This document shows, in pieces, positions 17,365 through 25,879 of a DNA stretch of 64,000 nucleotides. Within the stretch, counting starts at the first letter, position 1. Each line of letters begins with the position of its first letter. The translations under genes and the position numbers were made by a program. The stretch lies in the IMG/VR virus record IMGVR_UViG_3300043395_002359, positions 29,041 through 93,040 of that record; one strand, 5' to 3'. The notes under the pieces were generated by a model. The model had not been told where the DNA came from. It saw nothing but the letters and a program-made list of their open reading frames with translations, and did no database searches. The DNA is from a virus.

Positions 17365-19815
17365 ATGGCTACTCTGTATGTTGACTATGAAAACGGCAAC
17401 GATAATTATGGTGGCACCAGTTTTGCTCCGCTAGCGCAGGGCGCAAATGGTCGTATTACCAGTACAACTTTTAGTAGCGCTGGTGCGTCGTTCCCGAATG
17501 ATGGATCTCTGATTGGCCAATATTTAAGTATTTTCAACGGTAGTATCTATGCGGTTTACAATATAACGGCCTGGTTATCATCCACTTCGCTTACAATTGC
17601 TGCGATATCTGGTGGTACGGCGCTAGCAGACCAGGCAGTAGATCGTCAATATTTTGTTGGCGGTCGCTGGAAAACACTTACAACTGGAGCAACTACATTA
17701 AGGACACTTCCTGGTGATACTATTCGCGTAAAAGAAAGCGCGGCTCCCACGAACCTTGGTCAAAACGCAACGTGGACTAGCAGCGGCGTATCTCAGAATG
17801 CAAAACAAGTTAATTCAAGCACAAATACTGCTCCAATTTCAATTAACTGCACTGCGCACGGCTATGCCACGGGTGACACAGTTTCGATTTCAGGTCATAC
17901 AGTTAACACTAACGCCAACGGTACTTGGGAAATTATCAGTACCGGCCCAAATACATTTACTCTTAATGGTAGCACGGGAAACGGTGCTGGCGGTGGTGCC
18001 GGTTATGCTTATCTGCGTACTAGCAGTCGAGTTTTGTTAACAACTCCTGTTACTAAAAATATTGCTAGTACCGGTGTACGCAGCGCAGCGTGGACAGGTA
18101 CATCTACGAATGTCACCACTTCACGAATTTCTGACGCCAAAGAAGGAGAGTTATTCGACCGTATCGCAATTAATAGTGTTTTTACTACTGGCAATGCGGC
18201 ATATTGGGCTACAGGCGCCCTTGATCTATCTAGTTATCAGCAAGTAAGTTTCTGGATAAAACAAGAAAGTGGCACGATTGGAGCAAGTGGCTCAATTGAT
18301 TTACGCCTTTGCTCAGATACAACTGGCACGACAGCGATTAACATTATCACAATCCCAAATCTTGGAGCTATTCAATGTTGGACGCCGATAACTGTAGACT
18401 TAGGCGTAAATCTTGGCAGCAATATTCAGAGCATTGCTCTTTACATCAATACTGATAATGGCGCTCAAACTTTTAGTTTTTCTAATATCATTGCCTGTAA
18501 GGCCAGCAGTGCCCCAGATAGCCTAACGCTTACCAGTCTGATTGGTAAAAATACTACAAATGAAACATTTTGGGGCATTCAAAGCATCAATGGTACTCGC
18601 GTAATGCTCGATAACGGCGTATCTTTCTCGCCAGCAAATTCTACTTTGCGTGGATACTATGGTACTAGCGAAACGGTAACAACATGGAAAAGAGAAGCGA
18701 TAAAACTTGGTCCTTTAGCATCTAGCGGATCTGGTTTATCGGGATTTGAAAACGGTATTAACGGTAATCCTACAATATATAGCGGTGGATGGGATAGAAC
18801 CAATATGAATCTACAGACTTCGGAGACCTGGTTTGATGGTTTGAATGGGAGTGGGACAGGATTAAATGCAGATAATTGTAATTGGCTAATATTTGAAAAG
18901 TTTGCATTTACTCGATTTAATGCGAATATATCAGCGTCTTCTGCCTCTTGGATTATTCTTGATATTGTCTCATTAACTAATGCATATTACTACTCGGTGC
19001 TCGTAAACTATTCAAATTACATTACCTTAAATATCGGTTTTATAGTTGCATCAGGCAGTCAAGCGCTTACTGCAACTGGAGGGGTGCGTATTGATGTTAC
19101 AGTCAGTGGTGGTTTTCTCAGTAATGCTCAAATTGCTGTAGCTGATAATAATCCACTTTTATATCTAAAAGGAAGCAATCCATCGGCCTTGATTGCAAAT
19201 AACCTCGCCGGATTTTCTTTTGGTCAAGGACTCATAAGTGCATACATATCTGACCTAGTTATTAGAGATAACAGTGGGTACAGTTTTCTTTTCCCCGCTT
19301 TTGGTTCCTATTATCTTAAAAATGTCGCCTACACTAATACGCTTATTGATCAATCGTATGCAAGTCACATAACAACGTCCCAAAACAATGATCAGACAAT
19401 CGGAAATCACAAAATATTTATGCGTGGCGCTATAATTAGCTCTGCTACAGACCAGTTTCATACTAGCAGTGGGATTAGTTGGAAAATTCAACCAACAAAT
19501 ACAGAACGTAGCGCAAACTATCCGATAATATTTAGTCTTGCTAAAGTTGCATGCGCCGCTAATAGCTTGGTAACAGTGAAAGCCTGGATGCGCCGTGACA
19601 ATAGTGGCCTAACAATGCGACTAGTCTGTAAAGGCAATCAAATCACTGGTGTTACCAATGACGTAAAGTCATCCGTAGTTGCTGTCAATGCCTGGGAGCA
19701 GCTAACCATTGCCTTTACTCCGACTGAAACAGGCGTAGTTGAAATTACTGTTGAAGCTTTTGGTGGCATCACTTATTCAGGTTGGGTTGATGACCTAACC
19801 ATTACACAAGCCTAA
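17365..19815 (+). CDS. Putative tail spike / adhesin, beta-helix-like
   Basis: 816 residues. The N terminus MATLYVDYENGNDNYGGTSF is typical of phage beta-helix proteins that begin with a Y-V-D..xGND pattern. Residues ~285-390 resemble a lectin-like or CBM sandwich (ALDLSSYQQVSFWIKQESG, SIALYINTDNG). The middle is Asn/Ser/Gly-rich and beta-repetitive. The last ~130 residues are another CBM-like domain (VTVKAWMRRDNSGLTM, ending SGWVDDLTITQ). It is likely a receptor-binding spike. No catalytic motif could be identified by eye. Confidence 0.72.
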   Translation: MATLYVDYENGNDNYGGTSFAPLAQGANGRITSTTFSSAGASFPNDGSLIGQYLSIFNGSIYAVYNITAWLSSTSLTIAAISGGTALADQAVDRQYFVGGRWKTLTTGATTLRTLPGDTIRVKESAAPTNLGQNATWTSSGVSQNAKQVNSSTNTAPISINCTAHGYATGDTVSISGHTVNTNANGTWEIISTGPNTFTLNGSTGNGAGGGAGYAYLRTSSRVLLTTPVTKNIASTGVRSAAWTGTSTNVTTSRISDAKEGELFDRIAINSVFTTGNAAYWATGALDLSSYQQVSFWIKQESGTIGASGSIDLRLCSDTTGTTAINIITIPNLGAIQCWTPITVDLGVNLGSNIQSIALYINTDNGAQTFSFSNIIACKASSAPDSLTLTSLIGKNTTNETFWGIQSINGTRVMLDNGVSFSPANSTLRGYYGTSETVTTWKREAIKLGPLASSGSGLSGFENGINGNPTIYSGGWDRTNMNLQTSETWFDGLNGSGTGLNADNCNWLIFEKFAFTRFNANISASSASWIILDIVSLTNAYYYSVLVNYSNYITLNIGFIVASGSQALTATGGVRIDVTVSGGFLSNAQIAVADNNPLLYLKGSNPSALIANNLAGFSFGQGLISAYISDLVIRDNSGYSFLFPAFGSYYLKNVAYTNTLIDQSYASHITTSQNNDQTIGNHKIFMRGAIISSATDQFHTSSGISWKIQPTNTERSANYPIIFSLAKVACAANSLVTVKAWMRRDNSGLTMRLVCKGNQITGVTNDVKSSVVAVNAWEQLTIAFTPTETGVVEITVEAFGGITYSGWVDDLTITQA

Positions 19816-19820
19816 GAGCC

Positions 19821-20003
19821 ATGACCTATTACGTTCACGCCGTAGAGCAAGACCTGGCTGCCAAGTGGTACGCCAGGGTTGTCATCAGCGAAACAGAAGC
19901 CCAGTTCTTCAAATTCGATCACTTCCCAACCATGGAAGAAATTCAAGACGCAGCCGTGGCTTACGTCGCAATGCAGGAGGCGAACAATGCCCTTGCCGAA
20001 TAA
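19821..20003 (+). CDS. Small hypothetical protein
   Basis: 60 residues, start ATG 5 bp after the spike stop. Compact alpha/beta composition (VVISETEAQFFKFDHFPTME). It overlaps the following gene by 17 bp. Placement at the end of the fibre operon suggests a tail-assembly accessory or virion role, but no family is recognised. Confidence 0.65.
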   Translation: MTYYVHAVEQDLAAKWYARVVISETEAQFFKFDHFPTMEEIQDAAVAYVAMQEANNALAE

Positions 20004-20259
20004 AAACAACCTGCAGACCCTGGATATAGCATATTTAGGGCAACCGTTTGTCGAAGTTGAAGCCCGTAGCCTTAACACCAAATCTCTAGATATTGCCTAC
20101 TTAGGTCAACCGTTTGTTGTAAGCGCCACGGGATTTAACGTTTATGTAAATGCGACAGGCGCATGGAAGCAAGTCAGTGCTATTTACGTTAAAGACAATG
20201 GCACATGGAAGCCGGCAACCGATGTATATGTAAAAGTTGCCGGAATTTGGAAAGCCTGA
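19987..20259 (+). CDS. Small tail protein with duplicated LDIAYLGQPFV motif
   Basis: 90 residues from the ATG inside the previous gene. LDIAYLGQPFV occurs twice (residues ~12-22 and ~34-44), and the C-terminal half has three Trp-containing units (GAWKQVSAIYVK, GTWKPATDVYVK, GIWKA). Both repeat types are familiar from small phage tail-fibre or baseplate-linked proteins. The repeated short beta units suggest oligomeric attachment to a fibre. Function is inferred from pattern and neighbourhood. Confidence 0.65.
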   Translation: MPLPNKNNLQTLDIAYLGQPFVEVEARSLNTKSLDIAYLGQPFVVSATGFNVYVNATGAWKQVSAIYVKDNGTWKPATDVYVKVAGIWKA

Positions 20260-20336
20260 TAAGAAAATTGTGGTAACAATAAATTATCGCAGTCTACTTG
20301 TAGCCCGTTATACTGTGGACAGACTCAGACGAGCGC

Positions 20337-21932
20337 ATGCGCCTACACTTAGTTGGCATATTCCATACACAGCACACGCAAGAATATTCCCACTGCGCAT
20401 TTACCGGGAAGGCACTGCGCTTCCCGAAGATGCTACAGAAATACGGATACCATATCATCGAATACAGCAACGAAGGCAGCTCCAGTACGGCCGACGAGCA
20501 TGTCTGTATTCTGTCAAAGAAGGAATTCGAGGCGCTGTATGGATCTCGTAAGTCAACTGACTTCCACGGGAATGACGCAACAATCGGCAGTGCTGGTCAT
20601 ACCGCATTCGAGTCTAGGCTAATCGAACAGATGCGTCACCGCATCGAGCCTCAAGACATCATCTGTCATCCGTTCGGCCATGCCCACCAGCGGTTGATGG
20701 AAGAGTTCCCAAACAACCAACATGTTGAAACAGGCATCGGCTATCCCACACTGATGCCATCTAGTTTTCGTATATTCGAGAGCTATGCCTGGATGCATTA
20801 CCACCAGGGCAAAGAGAACAGGAACGGTCGCAACTACGAATGGGTTGTACCGAACTACTACGACCTGGACGACTGGGATCCGAGCTACGAGCCTGGTCAA
20901 TACTACGCCTTCCTGGGGCGTATCACAAGCCTGAAGGGCATGGATACGTTGCGTGCCATGGCGGATTATTTGAAATATCCAATCGTGCTCCACGGCCAGG
21001 GAGATCCGTCCGAATGGGCTCATCCCAACATCGAATATAAAGGTCCGCTTGTCGGTCGTGCCCGTAGTAACTTCCTGGGTGGTGCCAAGGCCCTGTTGGC
21101 ACCTACAGTGTTTACTGAGCCGTTCTGCGGGATGGCTGTCGAGGCGATGCTGTGCGGGACGCCTGTCATCTCGGTGGACTACGGGGCGATGACGGAAACC
21201 GTGCAGCCAGGCATGGGATTCCGCTGTCATACCCTGCAGGACTGGTTAGAGGCGACTGATGCGGTCGATGACCTGGATCGGAGGTTTATTGCTGATACTG
21301 CCCGCGCCAAGTACAGTCTGGAGGCGTGCGGTGCTAAATATGACAAAATCTTTCGACAATTAAATGATCTGTATCGCAAAGGATGGTACGAGGTAAGTTA
21401 CTTTAATTATACGGAAATCGAAACAGAAGAAAAACCATTCGCTGATCGCTTAGCGGCATGGATAAAAGAAAATATCGGTCCAGTTCATTGCTTGGATATT
21501 GGATGCGGTCCTGGAACATATGTTCGCTCGCTTCGCAATATCGGACTAGAGGCCATTGGTATTGATATTGATGAACGCGTCTATAACATACCGCATCTGT
21601 ATCAACGCAGTATGTTCGACAACAAGGCGACGGCAGAATTGGTATTATGTCTCGAGGTTGCTGAACATATTGACGAAGAACTGTCGGCAGACGTTGCCCG
21701 CTCTGTATGTGATAGCGTCAGGAAACCAGGGATCTTAATATGGTCTGCTGCGCATCCCGGCCAGGGTGGTGTTGGTCATATCAACTGTCAGCCAAAGGAA
21801 TTCTGGCAAGAATTACTGGAAGCGAATGGTTTAGCGCGTGATCTAGAGCTGGAGGAGGAGATGATTGAGCATTTATCAAATGGTTACCATATGGGATGGT
21901 TCATCCAGAACGCAATGATTTTCCGCAAATAG
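20337..21932 (+). CDS. Glycosyltransferase (GT4-like) - methyltransferase fusion
   Basis: 531 residues. Residues ~1-350 look like a GT-B glycosyltransferase: YAFLGRITSLKGMDTL for the start of the nucleotide-sugar domain and TEPFCGMAVEAMLCGTPVIS (~260-280) with the two Glu of the EX7E motif. Residues ~365-531 are a class I SAM-dependent methyltransferase with CLDIGCGPGTYVRSL (~384) and acidic residues IGIDID after strand 2. The fusion may add and then methylate a sugar on virion proteins or on a host surface glycan. A TATACT hexamer lies ~25 bp upstream of the start. Alternative: modification of phage DNA, less likely given no base-modification partner next to it. Confidence 0.85.
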   Translation: MRLHLVGIFHTQHTQEYSHCAFTGKALRFPKMLQKYGYHIIEYSNEGSSSTADEHVCILSKKEFEALYGSRKSTDFHGNDATIGSAGHTAFESRLIEQMRHRIEPQDIICHPFGHAHQRLMEEFPNNQHVETGIGYPTLMPSSFRIFESYAWMHYHQGKENRNGRNYEWVVPNYYDLDDWDPSYEPGQYYAFLGRITSLKGMDTLRAMADYLKYPIVLHGQGDPSEWAHPNIEYKGPLVGRARSNFLGGAKALLAPTVFTEPFCGMAVEAMLCGTPVISVDYGAMTETVQPGMGFRCHTLQDWLEATDAVDDLDRRFIADTARAKYSLEACGAKYDKIFRQLNDLYRKGWYEVSYFNYTEIETEEKPFADRLAAWIKENIGPVHCLDIGCGPGTYVRSLRNIGLEAIGIDIDERVYNIPHLYQRSMFDNKATAELVLCLEVAEHIDEELSADVARSVCDSVRKPGILIWSAAHPGQGGVGHINCQPKEFWQELLEANGLARDLELEEEMIEHLSNGYHMGWFIQNAMIFRK

Positions 21933-21935
21933 GTT

Positions 21936-21945
21936 AGGTAAACTA
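21936..21945 (+). promoter_or_regulatory. AGGTAAACTA motif (candidate phage promoter -10)
   Basis: Lies just after the fusion-gene stop and ~60 bp before the next ATG. TAAACT fits a bacterial -10 element. The same decamer or a one-base variant occurs at four other gene starts in the window (24028, 46683, 50747 and minus strand 54355). Confidence 0.45.
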
Positions 21946-22003
21946 TTTTAGATCGCGCCACTACTCTACGGGGCGGATCTGTTTGTTCTCCGCTTTTACT
22001 GCA

Positions 22004-22351
22004 ATGGCTCGTTCCACTGGCGTATTCCCCAGAGAAAAGTTTGATCTGGATAGCGCCCTCAAGGTTACCGCTACTTCCGCTGCTGCCGCCATCGATCTCA
22101 AGTCGATCCGCACCATCCGCGTTGTCGTTATCGGCGCATCCGGTATTGATGATGCAGGCACCAACAAGATTACCGTCAACATTGGTGGTCAAACTGTAGT
22201 GTTCAAGGCCGCTGACCTGGATGCAAACGGTGTTGGTATTGCCCACATCCGTGGCTCCCTGTGTGACGCCAACAACAACATCAGCTACACCCTTGGCGGC
22301 ACCGGCACGCTTAGCAAGTGCTATCTCGATGCTGTCGATAACGTCGCCTGA
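22004..22351 (+). CDS. Abundant small virion protein, possible capsid decoration
   Basis: 115 residues from ATG; an upstream in-frame TTG (21983) is less likely. MARSTGVFPREKFDLDSALK is followed by beta-rich sequence (IRTIRVVVIGASGIDDAG, KITVNIGGQTVVFKAADLDA). Codon use is biased to C/T-ending codons like the major capsid gene and unlike its neighbours, indicating high expression. It has its own promoter-like motif and its own terminator, forming a single-gene unit. A decoration or other high-copy virion protein is my best inference. Confidence 0.65.
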   Translation: MARSTGVFPREKFDLDSALKVTATSAAAAIDLKSIRTIRVVVIGASGIDDAGTNKITVNIGGQTVVFKAADLDANGVGIAHIRGSLCDANNNISYTLGGTGTLSKCYLDAVDNVA

Positions 22352-22373
22352 TTTACATAGCACTAGGAATAAT

Positions 22374-22401
22374 AAGGGGTGATCTTGGTCGCCCCTTTTT
22401 T
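22374..22401 (+). terminator. Intrinsic terminator abutting the next gene
   Basis: Stem AAGGGGTGA / TCGCCCCTT with one wobble, loop of six, then a run of six T. Only 3 bases separate the U-tract from the next ATG at 22405. Confidence 0.88.
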
Positions 22402-22404
22402 GTC

Positions 22405-22773
22405 ATGTATCTTCGTAATGCGCCTATCGTCTTCGAGAAAGATGGAGAAACTTGCCTCGTATATCACACTGTAACTGCAGATGAATTGACCCAGTTTGGG
22501 TGGAAGGCGGTGGGACCCGAATCGGGCCCGAGCGAGGAAGGGGGAGCTATTACTCCTGAAGCGACGCGAGAAGAGCAAGTTATCACTCCCGTTGATCCCG
22601 AGCCCGAGCCCGAGCCAGAGCCCGAGAGCGAAGCAGAAGCCGATGGTCCAGTGCTAACGGATATGACCAAGAATCAACTGATCGAGTATGCTTCGGCGAA
22701 CAGCATCGCAATTAATCCCTATTCGACAAAGTCTGAGATCCTTGGCGCCTGCCTTGAGGCATCGAATGACTGA
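22405..22773 (+). CDS. Protein with Pro-Glu linker and C-terminal SAP/HeH-like domain
   Basis: 122 residues. N-terminal ~40 residues form a small domain (RNAPIVFEKDGETCLVYHTV). Residues ~63-82 are an acidic linker with repeated EP (PEPEPEPEPESEAEA). The last ~35 residues (LTDMTKNQLIEYASANSIAI ... TKSEILGACLEA) resemble a helix-extended-helix or SAP/Rho-N type nucleic-acid-binding domain, common in phage head-joining neighbourhoods. It overlaps the following gene by 8 bp. Confidence 0.7.
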   Translation: MYLRNAPIVFEKDGETCLVYHTVTADELTQFGWKAVGPESGPSEEGGAITPEATREEQVITPVDPEPEPEPEPESEAEADGPVLTDMTKNQLIEYASANSIAINPYSTKSEILGACLEASND

Positions 22774-22951
22774 TTTTACTTATAGCGCTGGGCCTAGGAT
22801 TCTCGAGGATGGAACTAATCTTGACGAAGATTTTCGGGGCTGCCACCCGGTGGTCATGCGGAGAGAAATAACGGATCCCGTAAGCGATGGCAGTCTTGGC
22901 CCTCCTGGTTACCAGCCATGTCAGAAGAATCTGGACGGCAGTGATCTGTAG
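22766..22951 (+). CDS. Small hypothetical protein
   Basis: 61 residues from the ATG inside the end of the previous gene (8-bp overlap). Polar, Asp/Gly/Pro-rich (TYSAGPRILEDGTNLDEDFR) with two Cys near residues ~26 and ~53. No family recognised. The overlap suggests coupled translation with the SAP-like protein. Confidence 0.6.
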   Translation: MTDFTYSAGPRILEDGTNLDEDFRGCHPVVMRREITDPVSDGSLGPPGYQPCQKNLDGSDL

Positions 22952-22980
22952 GGATACTATATTATTACATCTTGAGCTCG

Positions 22981-23100
22981 ATGGCCCTTCCGTACGCTCT
23001 GGCAAAAGCCATTAGTAAGTCAAAAGGAAAATCCATGAAACCGATGGAAGGGCAAAAGCCTAAGGGTAATTCATCCCGCAAAAAGGGAGGCAAGAAATAA
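22981..23100 (+). CDS. Very small basic protein
   Basis: 39 residues (starts MALPYALAKAISKSKGKSMK, ends SSRKKGGKK). Very basic, with a helical N terminus and a Lys-rich tail. The TAA stop overlaps the ATG of the next gene, which argues that it is a real coupled gene. Similar tiny Lys-rich proteins are common among cyanophage head-region genes; DNA or capsid association is possible but unproven. Confidence 0.6.
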   Translation: MALPYALAKAISKSKGKSMKPMEGQKPKGNSSRKKGGKK

Positions 23101-23399
23101 TGGCACCCAAGAAACGCAGTACTGCTGATTTCTACGCCAGCCACCCGGAAGCGTATAAGAAGAAGTTGGCATACGATAAAAAACGTAATGCTAAACCAGA
23201 CAGAAAGGATTACAGAGCCGAACTTGCCAGAGAGCGTAGGGCAAGAGGAATAATGGGCAAAGGCGGCCCTGATGTTTCCCACACAGCGGGAGGAGGATTT
23301 AAACTTGAAAATCCCAGTAAAAATAGGGCCAGGAATGGTCATGGGAACAATGGTAGGCTTGCTCCAGGCAAGGGTTCTACCAAGCAAAAGAAGCGCTAG
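23100..23399 (+). CDS. Conserved cyanophage basic protein (DVSHT motif)
   Basis: 99 residues. MAPKKRSTADFYASHPEAYK, then repeated KK/RR-rich sequence, RERRARGIMGKGGPDVSHT and a final NPSKNRARNGHGNNGR. I recall this layout from small conserved cyanophage proteins in which a DxSHT motif is followed by a basic tail. It is probably packaged or head-associated because it is strongly cationic, but the function is not known to me. Confidence 0.75.
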   Translation: MAPKKRSTADFYASHPEAYKKKLAYDKKRNAKPDRKDYRAELARERRARGIMGKGGPDVSHTAGGGFKLENPSKNRARNGHGNNGRLAPGKGSTKQKKR

Positions 23400-23403
23400 A
23401 AAG

Positions 23404-23715
23404 ATGCAATCTGACTTTTCGCCAAGGCTGATACTCCGGCTTATATTTTTTGTTTATGCTTATATGATGCTAATGGCTAGCGCTGGAGTAGTTAATTGCG
23501 AGATAAGAGGCAATAAAGAGTGCGGAAATCAGTGGACTCAGGCTTTCACCGTAAGCAGCGGTGCTGTCACGACACTGTGGGCTTATATCACCGATAATCC
23601 AATACAGGCAAACAATAAATCCAATAATCAGCGGTCCGGTAATTCGAGGAATTCTAGTCCTTCTCCCCCGCCGGCGGCAGAGCCGGTAACTTCCGCCAGA
23701 AGGAGACGAGAATAG
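23404..23715 (+). CDS. Membrane protein, candidate holin or lysis accessory
   Basis: 103 residues from an ATG 4 bp after the previous stop. Residues ~7-30 (RLILRLIFFVYAYMMLMASA) form a membrane segment. A second, weaker hydrophobic stretch is at ~46-62, with two Cys between them (NCEIRGNKECG). The C-terminal ~35 residues are polar and end in basic RRRRE, as in many holins. It is two genes upstream of the lysin. The holin assignment is contextual. Confidence 0.55.
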   Translation: MQSDFSPRLILRLIFFVYAYMMLMASAGVVNCEIRGNKECGNQWTQAFTVSSGAVTTLWAYITDNPIQANNKSNNQRSGNSRNSSPSPPPAAEPVTSARRRRE

Positions 23716-23754
23716 CCTAAGTTAGGAATTCTAAAAATAGCCCATAACAGTTAA

Positions 23755-24033
23755 ATGCCCGAAGAAGCCAAAGGGGTATCCCAAGAAGATATATACCATA
23801 GATTGGGCACCCTTGAAGGGAAGCTTGATGCGCTGATTGGGAAGATGACTGATTTTAGCCGCGACATCGATACTTGTTTTACTCGCATTCGGGTTTTAGA
23901 GGCAAATCTAAATAAAGCCATTGGTGTTGCGATCTTGATTGGCATCGTTATGCCATTTGCATTAGACGTATTGTCCAATAATGCACGTATTCATTTTCAA
24001 CCAGAATCAACCAATAAAGAACAAGTAAGGTAA
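23755..24033 (+). CDS. Coiled coil plus transmembrane protein, lysis cassette
   Basis: 92 residues. Residues ~8-55 have heptad-like hydrophobics (IYHRLGTLEGKLDALIGKMT), then a single membrane segment at ~57-74 (GVAILIGIVMPFALDVLS) and a polar tail. The same topology is found in haemolysin-XhlA-type phage lysis proteins. It lies 27 bp before the endolysin gene, so a role as holin or lysis accessory is likely. Its stop overlaps an AGGTAAACTA motif. Confidence 0.6.
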   Translation: MPEEAKGVSQEDIYHRLGTLEGKLDALIGKMTDFSRDIDTCFTRIRVLEANLNKAIGVAILIGIVMPFALDVLSNNARIHFQPESTNKEQVR

Positions 24034-24051
24034 ACTATTGGGCGAATTGAG
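24028..24051 (+). promoter_or_regulatory. AGGTAAACTA motif followed by TTGGGCGAA before lysin
   Basis: Both recurring motifs of this phage sit together here: AGGTAAACTA (24028-24037) and TTGGGCGAATTGAG (24038-24051), 10 bp before the endolysin ATG. If TAAACT is a -10 element, the GGGCGA would be at the transcript start. Confidence 0.45.
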
Positions 24052-24060
24052 TCCAACGAA

Positions 24061-25200
24061 ATGTCAGTCACTAGCTGGCACGAAATAGCTAGTTTAGCTA
24101 ATAAATCTGGAGCAAAGTTTCCCGAACTATGCGCAGCTCAATGGGCCCTTGAGAGTTCCTGGGGCTCGCTGCCAACTGGTACCAATAATTTTTTTGGTAT
24201 CAAAGGAAAAGGAACCAAAAAGAAAACGCTTGAATACGTCAACGGGAAAGAGGTAGAGATAGTTGACGAATTCATGAATTTTGCAACTCCGGAAGAATGT
24301 GTCAAGTACCTGGTAGATAGATGGTATAAAGACTACGCCGGAAGATACAAAGGAGTAAACAATGCAGCCACTAGAAACAAAGCTGCTGAAATGTTGGTCA
24401 CAGAGGGCTACTGTACCGACCCAAGTTATGCGGCAAAGCTTATAAAAATAATGGATAACAACACCGCTCCTAGCAAAGGTCAAAGCATGTCAACTGAATT
24501 AAAATCAACCATGGATTTAAACAGTGCGGTGGAATATGACAAAAGATTGCCACACCAGATTGAAGCATGGAAACTACTGCAGTCTATGCTAACAAAAGAG
24601 CAGCTATCTAAATTCTTTGCCGCATACAGGAAACCTGCGCAAAAGCCTACTATCTTAAGAAAGTTTCCGCTTTCTGTCCCTTATTTCTACCAGCGCGATT
24701 CAAAAACTGGTCACGGCGAAAGATCGTGCCAGTCTTCTGCTATTGCAATGGTCATCAAATATTTCAAGCCTAGTGCTATACTTGATGACGATGACTACCT
24801 GAACTTAGTTTTAAGATATGGCGATACTGTTGCTCAGTCAGCTCACTGTAAAGCATTAAGCCAGCTAGGTTTTAAGTATGAGTTCAAGATGAATGGATCC
24901 GAGAAAGATCTAATAAAAATTCTTGACGGGGGATGCCCTATTCCCATCGGGATACTTCATAAAGGTTCAATAAGTAATCCGTCTGGCGGTGGCCATTATA
25001 TTACATTAATTGGATACGACGATAAATACTTCTATGTTCATGATCCGTTTGGCGAATTAGATCTACAGAATGGCGGATATCCAAAGGCTGGGCCGATCGA
25101 TGGCCGCATGCAAAAATATACAAGAAAGAACTTAATGAAGCGGTGGTTAGTTCAGAATGATTCTGATGGATGGTTCTGGGACTTAAGAGGCAACAGCTAA
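24061..25200 (+). CDS. Two-domain endolysin: glucosaminidase-like plus C39-like peptidase
   Basis: 379 residues. Residues ~10-140 resemble the FlgJ/LytF-type glucosaminidase fold: CAAQWALESSWGSLPTGTNN with a Glu at the usual catalytic site, then FFGIKGKG and a DRWYKDYAGRYKGV helix. Residues ~200-375 are a papain-fold C39-like domain: SVPYFYQRDS, Cys ~222 in ERSCQSSAIAMV, His ~310 in GGGHYITLIGYDD and Asp ~326 in VHDPFGE, so the catalytic triad is complete. It should cut both the glycan and a peptide bond of peptidoglycan. It overlaps the next gene by one base. Confidence 0.85.
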   Translation: MSVTSWHEIASLANKSGAKFPELCAAQWALESSWGSLPTGTNNFFGIKGKGTKKKTLEYVNGKEVEIVDEFMNFATPEECVKYLVDRWYKDYAGRYKGVNNAATRNKAAEMLVTEGYCTDPSYAAKLIKIMDNNTAPSKGQSMSTELKSTMDLNSAVEYDKRLPHQIEAWKLLQSMLTKEQLSKFFAAYRKPAQKPTILRKFPLSVPYFYQRDSKTGHGERSCQSSAIAMVIKYFKPSAILDDDDYLNLVLRYGDTVAQSAHCKALSQLGFKYEFKMNGSEKDLIKILDGGCPIPIGILHKGSISNPSGGGHYITLIGYDDKYFYVHDPFGELDLQNGGYPKAGPIDGRMQKYTRKNLMKRWLVQNDSDGWFWDLRGNS

Positions 25201-25421
25201 TGAGAATGCAAACAATTATACCGTTTCTACCTGGCTACATGTTCAATGGCTATACGCTAGAGTCGACCGGTGTCGCCCTGAAGCCAACGCAGCATATCCA
25301 TCCAGAAACTGGTGAGATAGTCTACTATGTTAGACCCTTGTTTGAACATGGAGGCGCCTTTGTCGGCATGTACATACGACACAAAGGCATAGTAGACTGG
25401 TTAGAAAATGCTAACGATTAA
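25200..25421 (+). CDS. Small hypothetical protein
   Basis: 73 residues; ATG overlaps the lysin stop (TAATG). Aromatic- and Pro-rich (IIPFLPGYMFNGYTLESTGV, PLFEHGGAFVGMYIRHKGIV). No membrane segment and no family recognised. Coupling to the lysin suggests a role late in infection. Its end overlaps the end of the convergent minus-strand operon by 4 bp, with no terminator visible between the two. Confidence 0.6.
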   Translation: MRMQTIIPFLPGYMFNGYTLESTGVALKPTQHIHPETGEIVYYVRPLFEHGGAFVGMYIRHKGIVDWLENAND

Positions 25422-25879
25422 ACGTTAAGATCTATCATATCGTCGTCATCCTCGTCGTCATCATTCCCCGAAACATAAGATAAGCCGGGAATGCTTTCAA
25501 CAATTGCTCTCATGTAAGTGTGTATTTTATCCTTGCTCCAATCACAATTACTATAGAGTTGCTGGCTGAGCTGATTTAGTGCCTCAGAGTGATTTGAAGT
25601 CCAAGTACCTCTACGCAGCGCATCCTCTTTCACGCTGGAAACTTGGCAGAGTATACTTAACTCATTGCCTATATCCTCTTGGTCGAGAACCTGCTCAGCG
25701 TGGTATACTCTGTCCTTGTCAACAAGCCAAAGTATGCCCTTGAACAGGGAAGCAAATGCCGTATATACAAAATTAAATATTGAACTAAGTACGTTCAGTA
25801 CCAAGTTGCCGCAATACTGCAGGGCGGATAATGCGCCCTCAAATATTCCAACTAGAAGATCGTATAAACCGTTTTTCAT
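25418..25879 (-). CDS. Hydrophobic protein at end of replication operon
   Basis: 153 residues. The first ~52 residues are strongly hydrophobic with little charge (VGIFEGALSALQYCGNLVLN, NFVYTAFASLFKGILWLV), probably one or two membrane or amphipathic helices. The rest is soluble and ends in a very acidic run (GNDDDEDDDDMIDLNV). It overlaps the helicase gene by 4 bp. A membrane tether for replication is conceivable, but no family is recognised. Confidence 0.6.
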   Translation of the reverse strand: MKNGLYDLLVGIFEGALSALQYCGNLVLNVLSSIFNFVYTAFASLFKGILWLVDKDRVYHAEQVLDQEDIGNELSILCQVSSVKEDALRRGTWTSNHSEALNQLSQQLYSNCDWSKDKIHTYMRAIVESIPGLSYVSGNDDDEDDDDMIDLNV

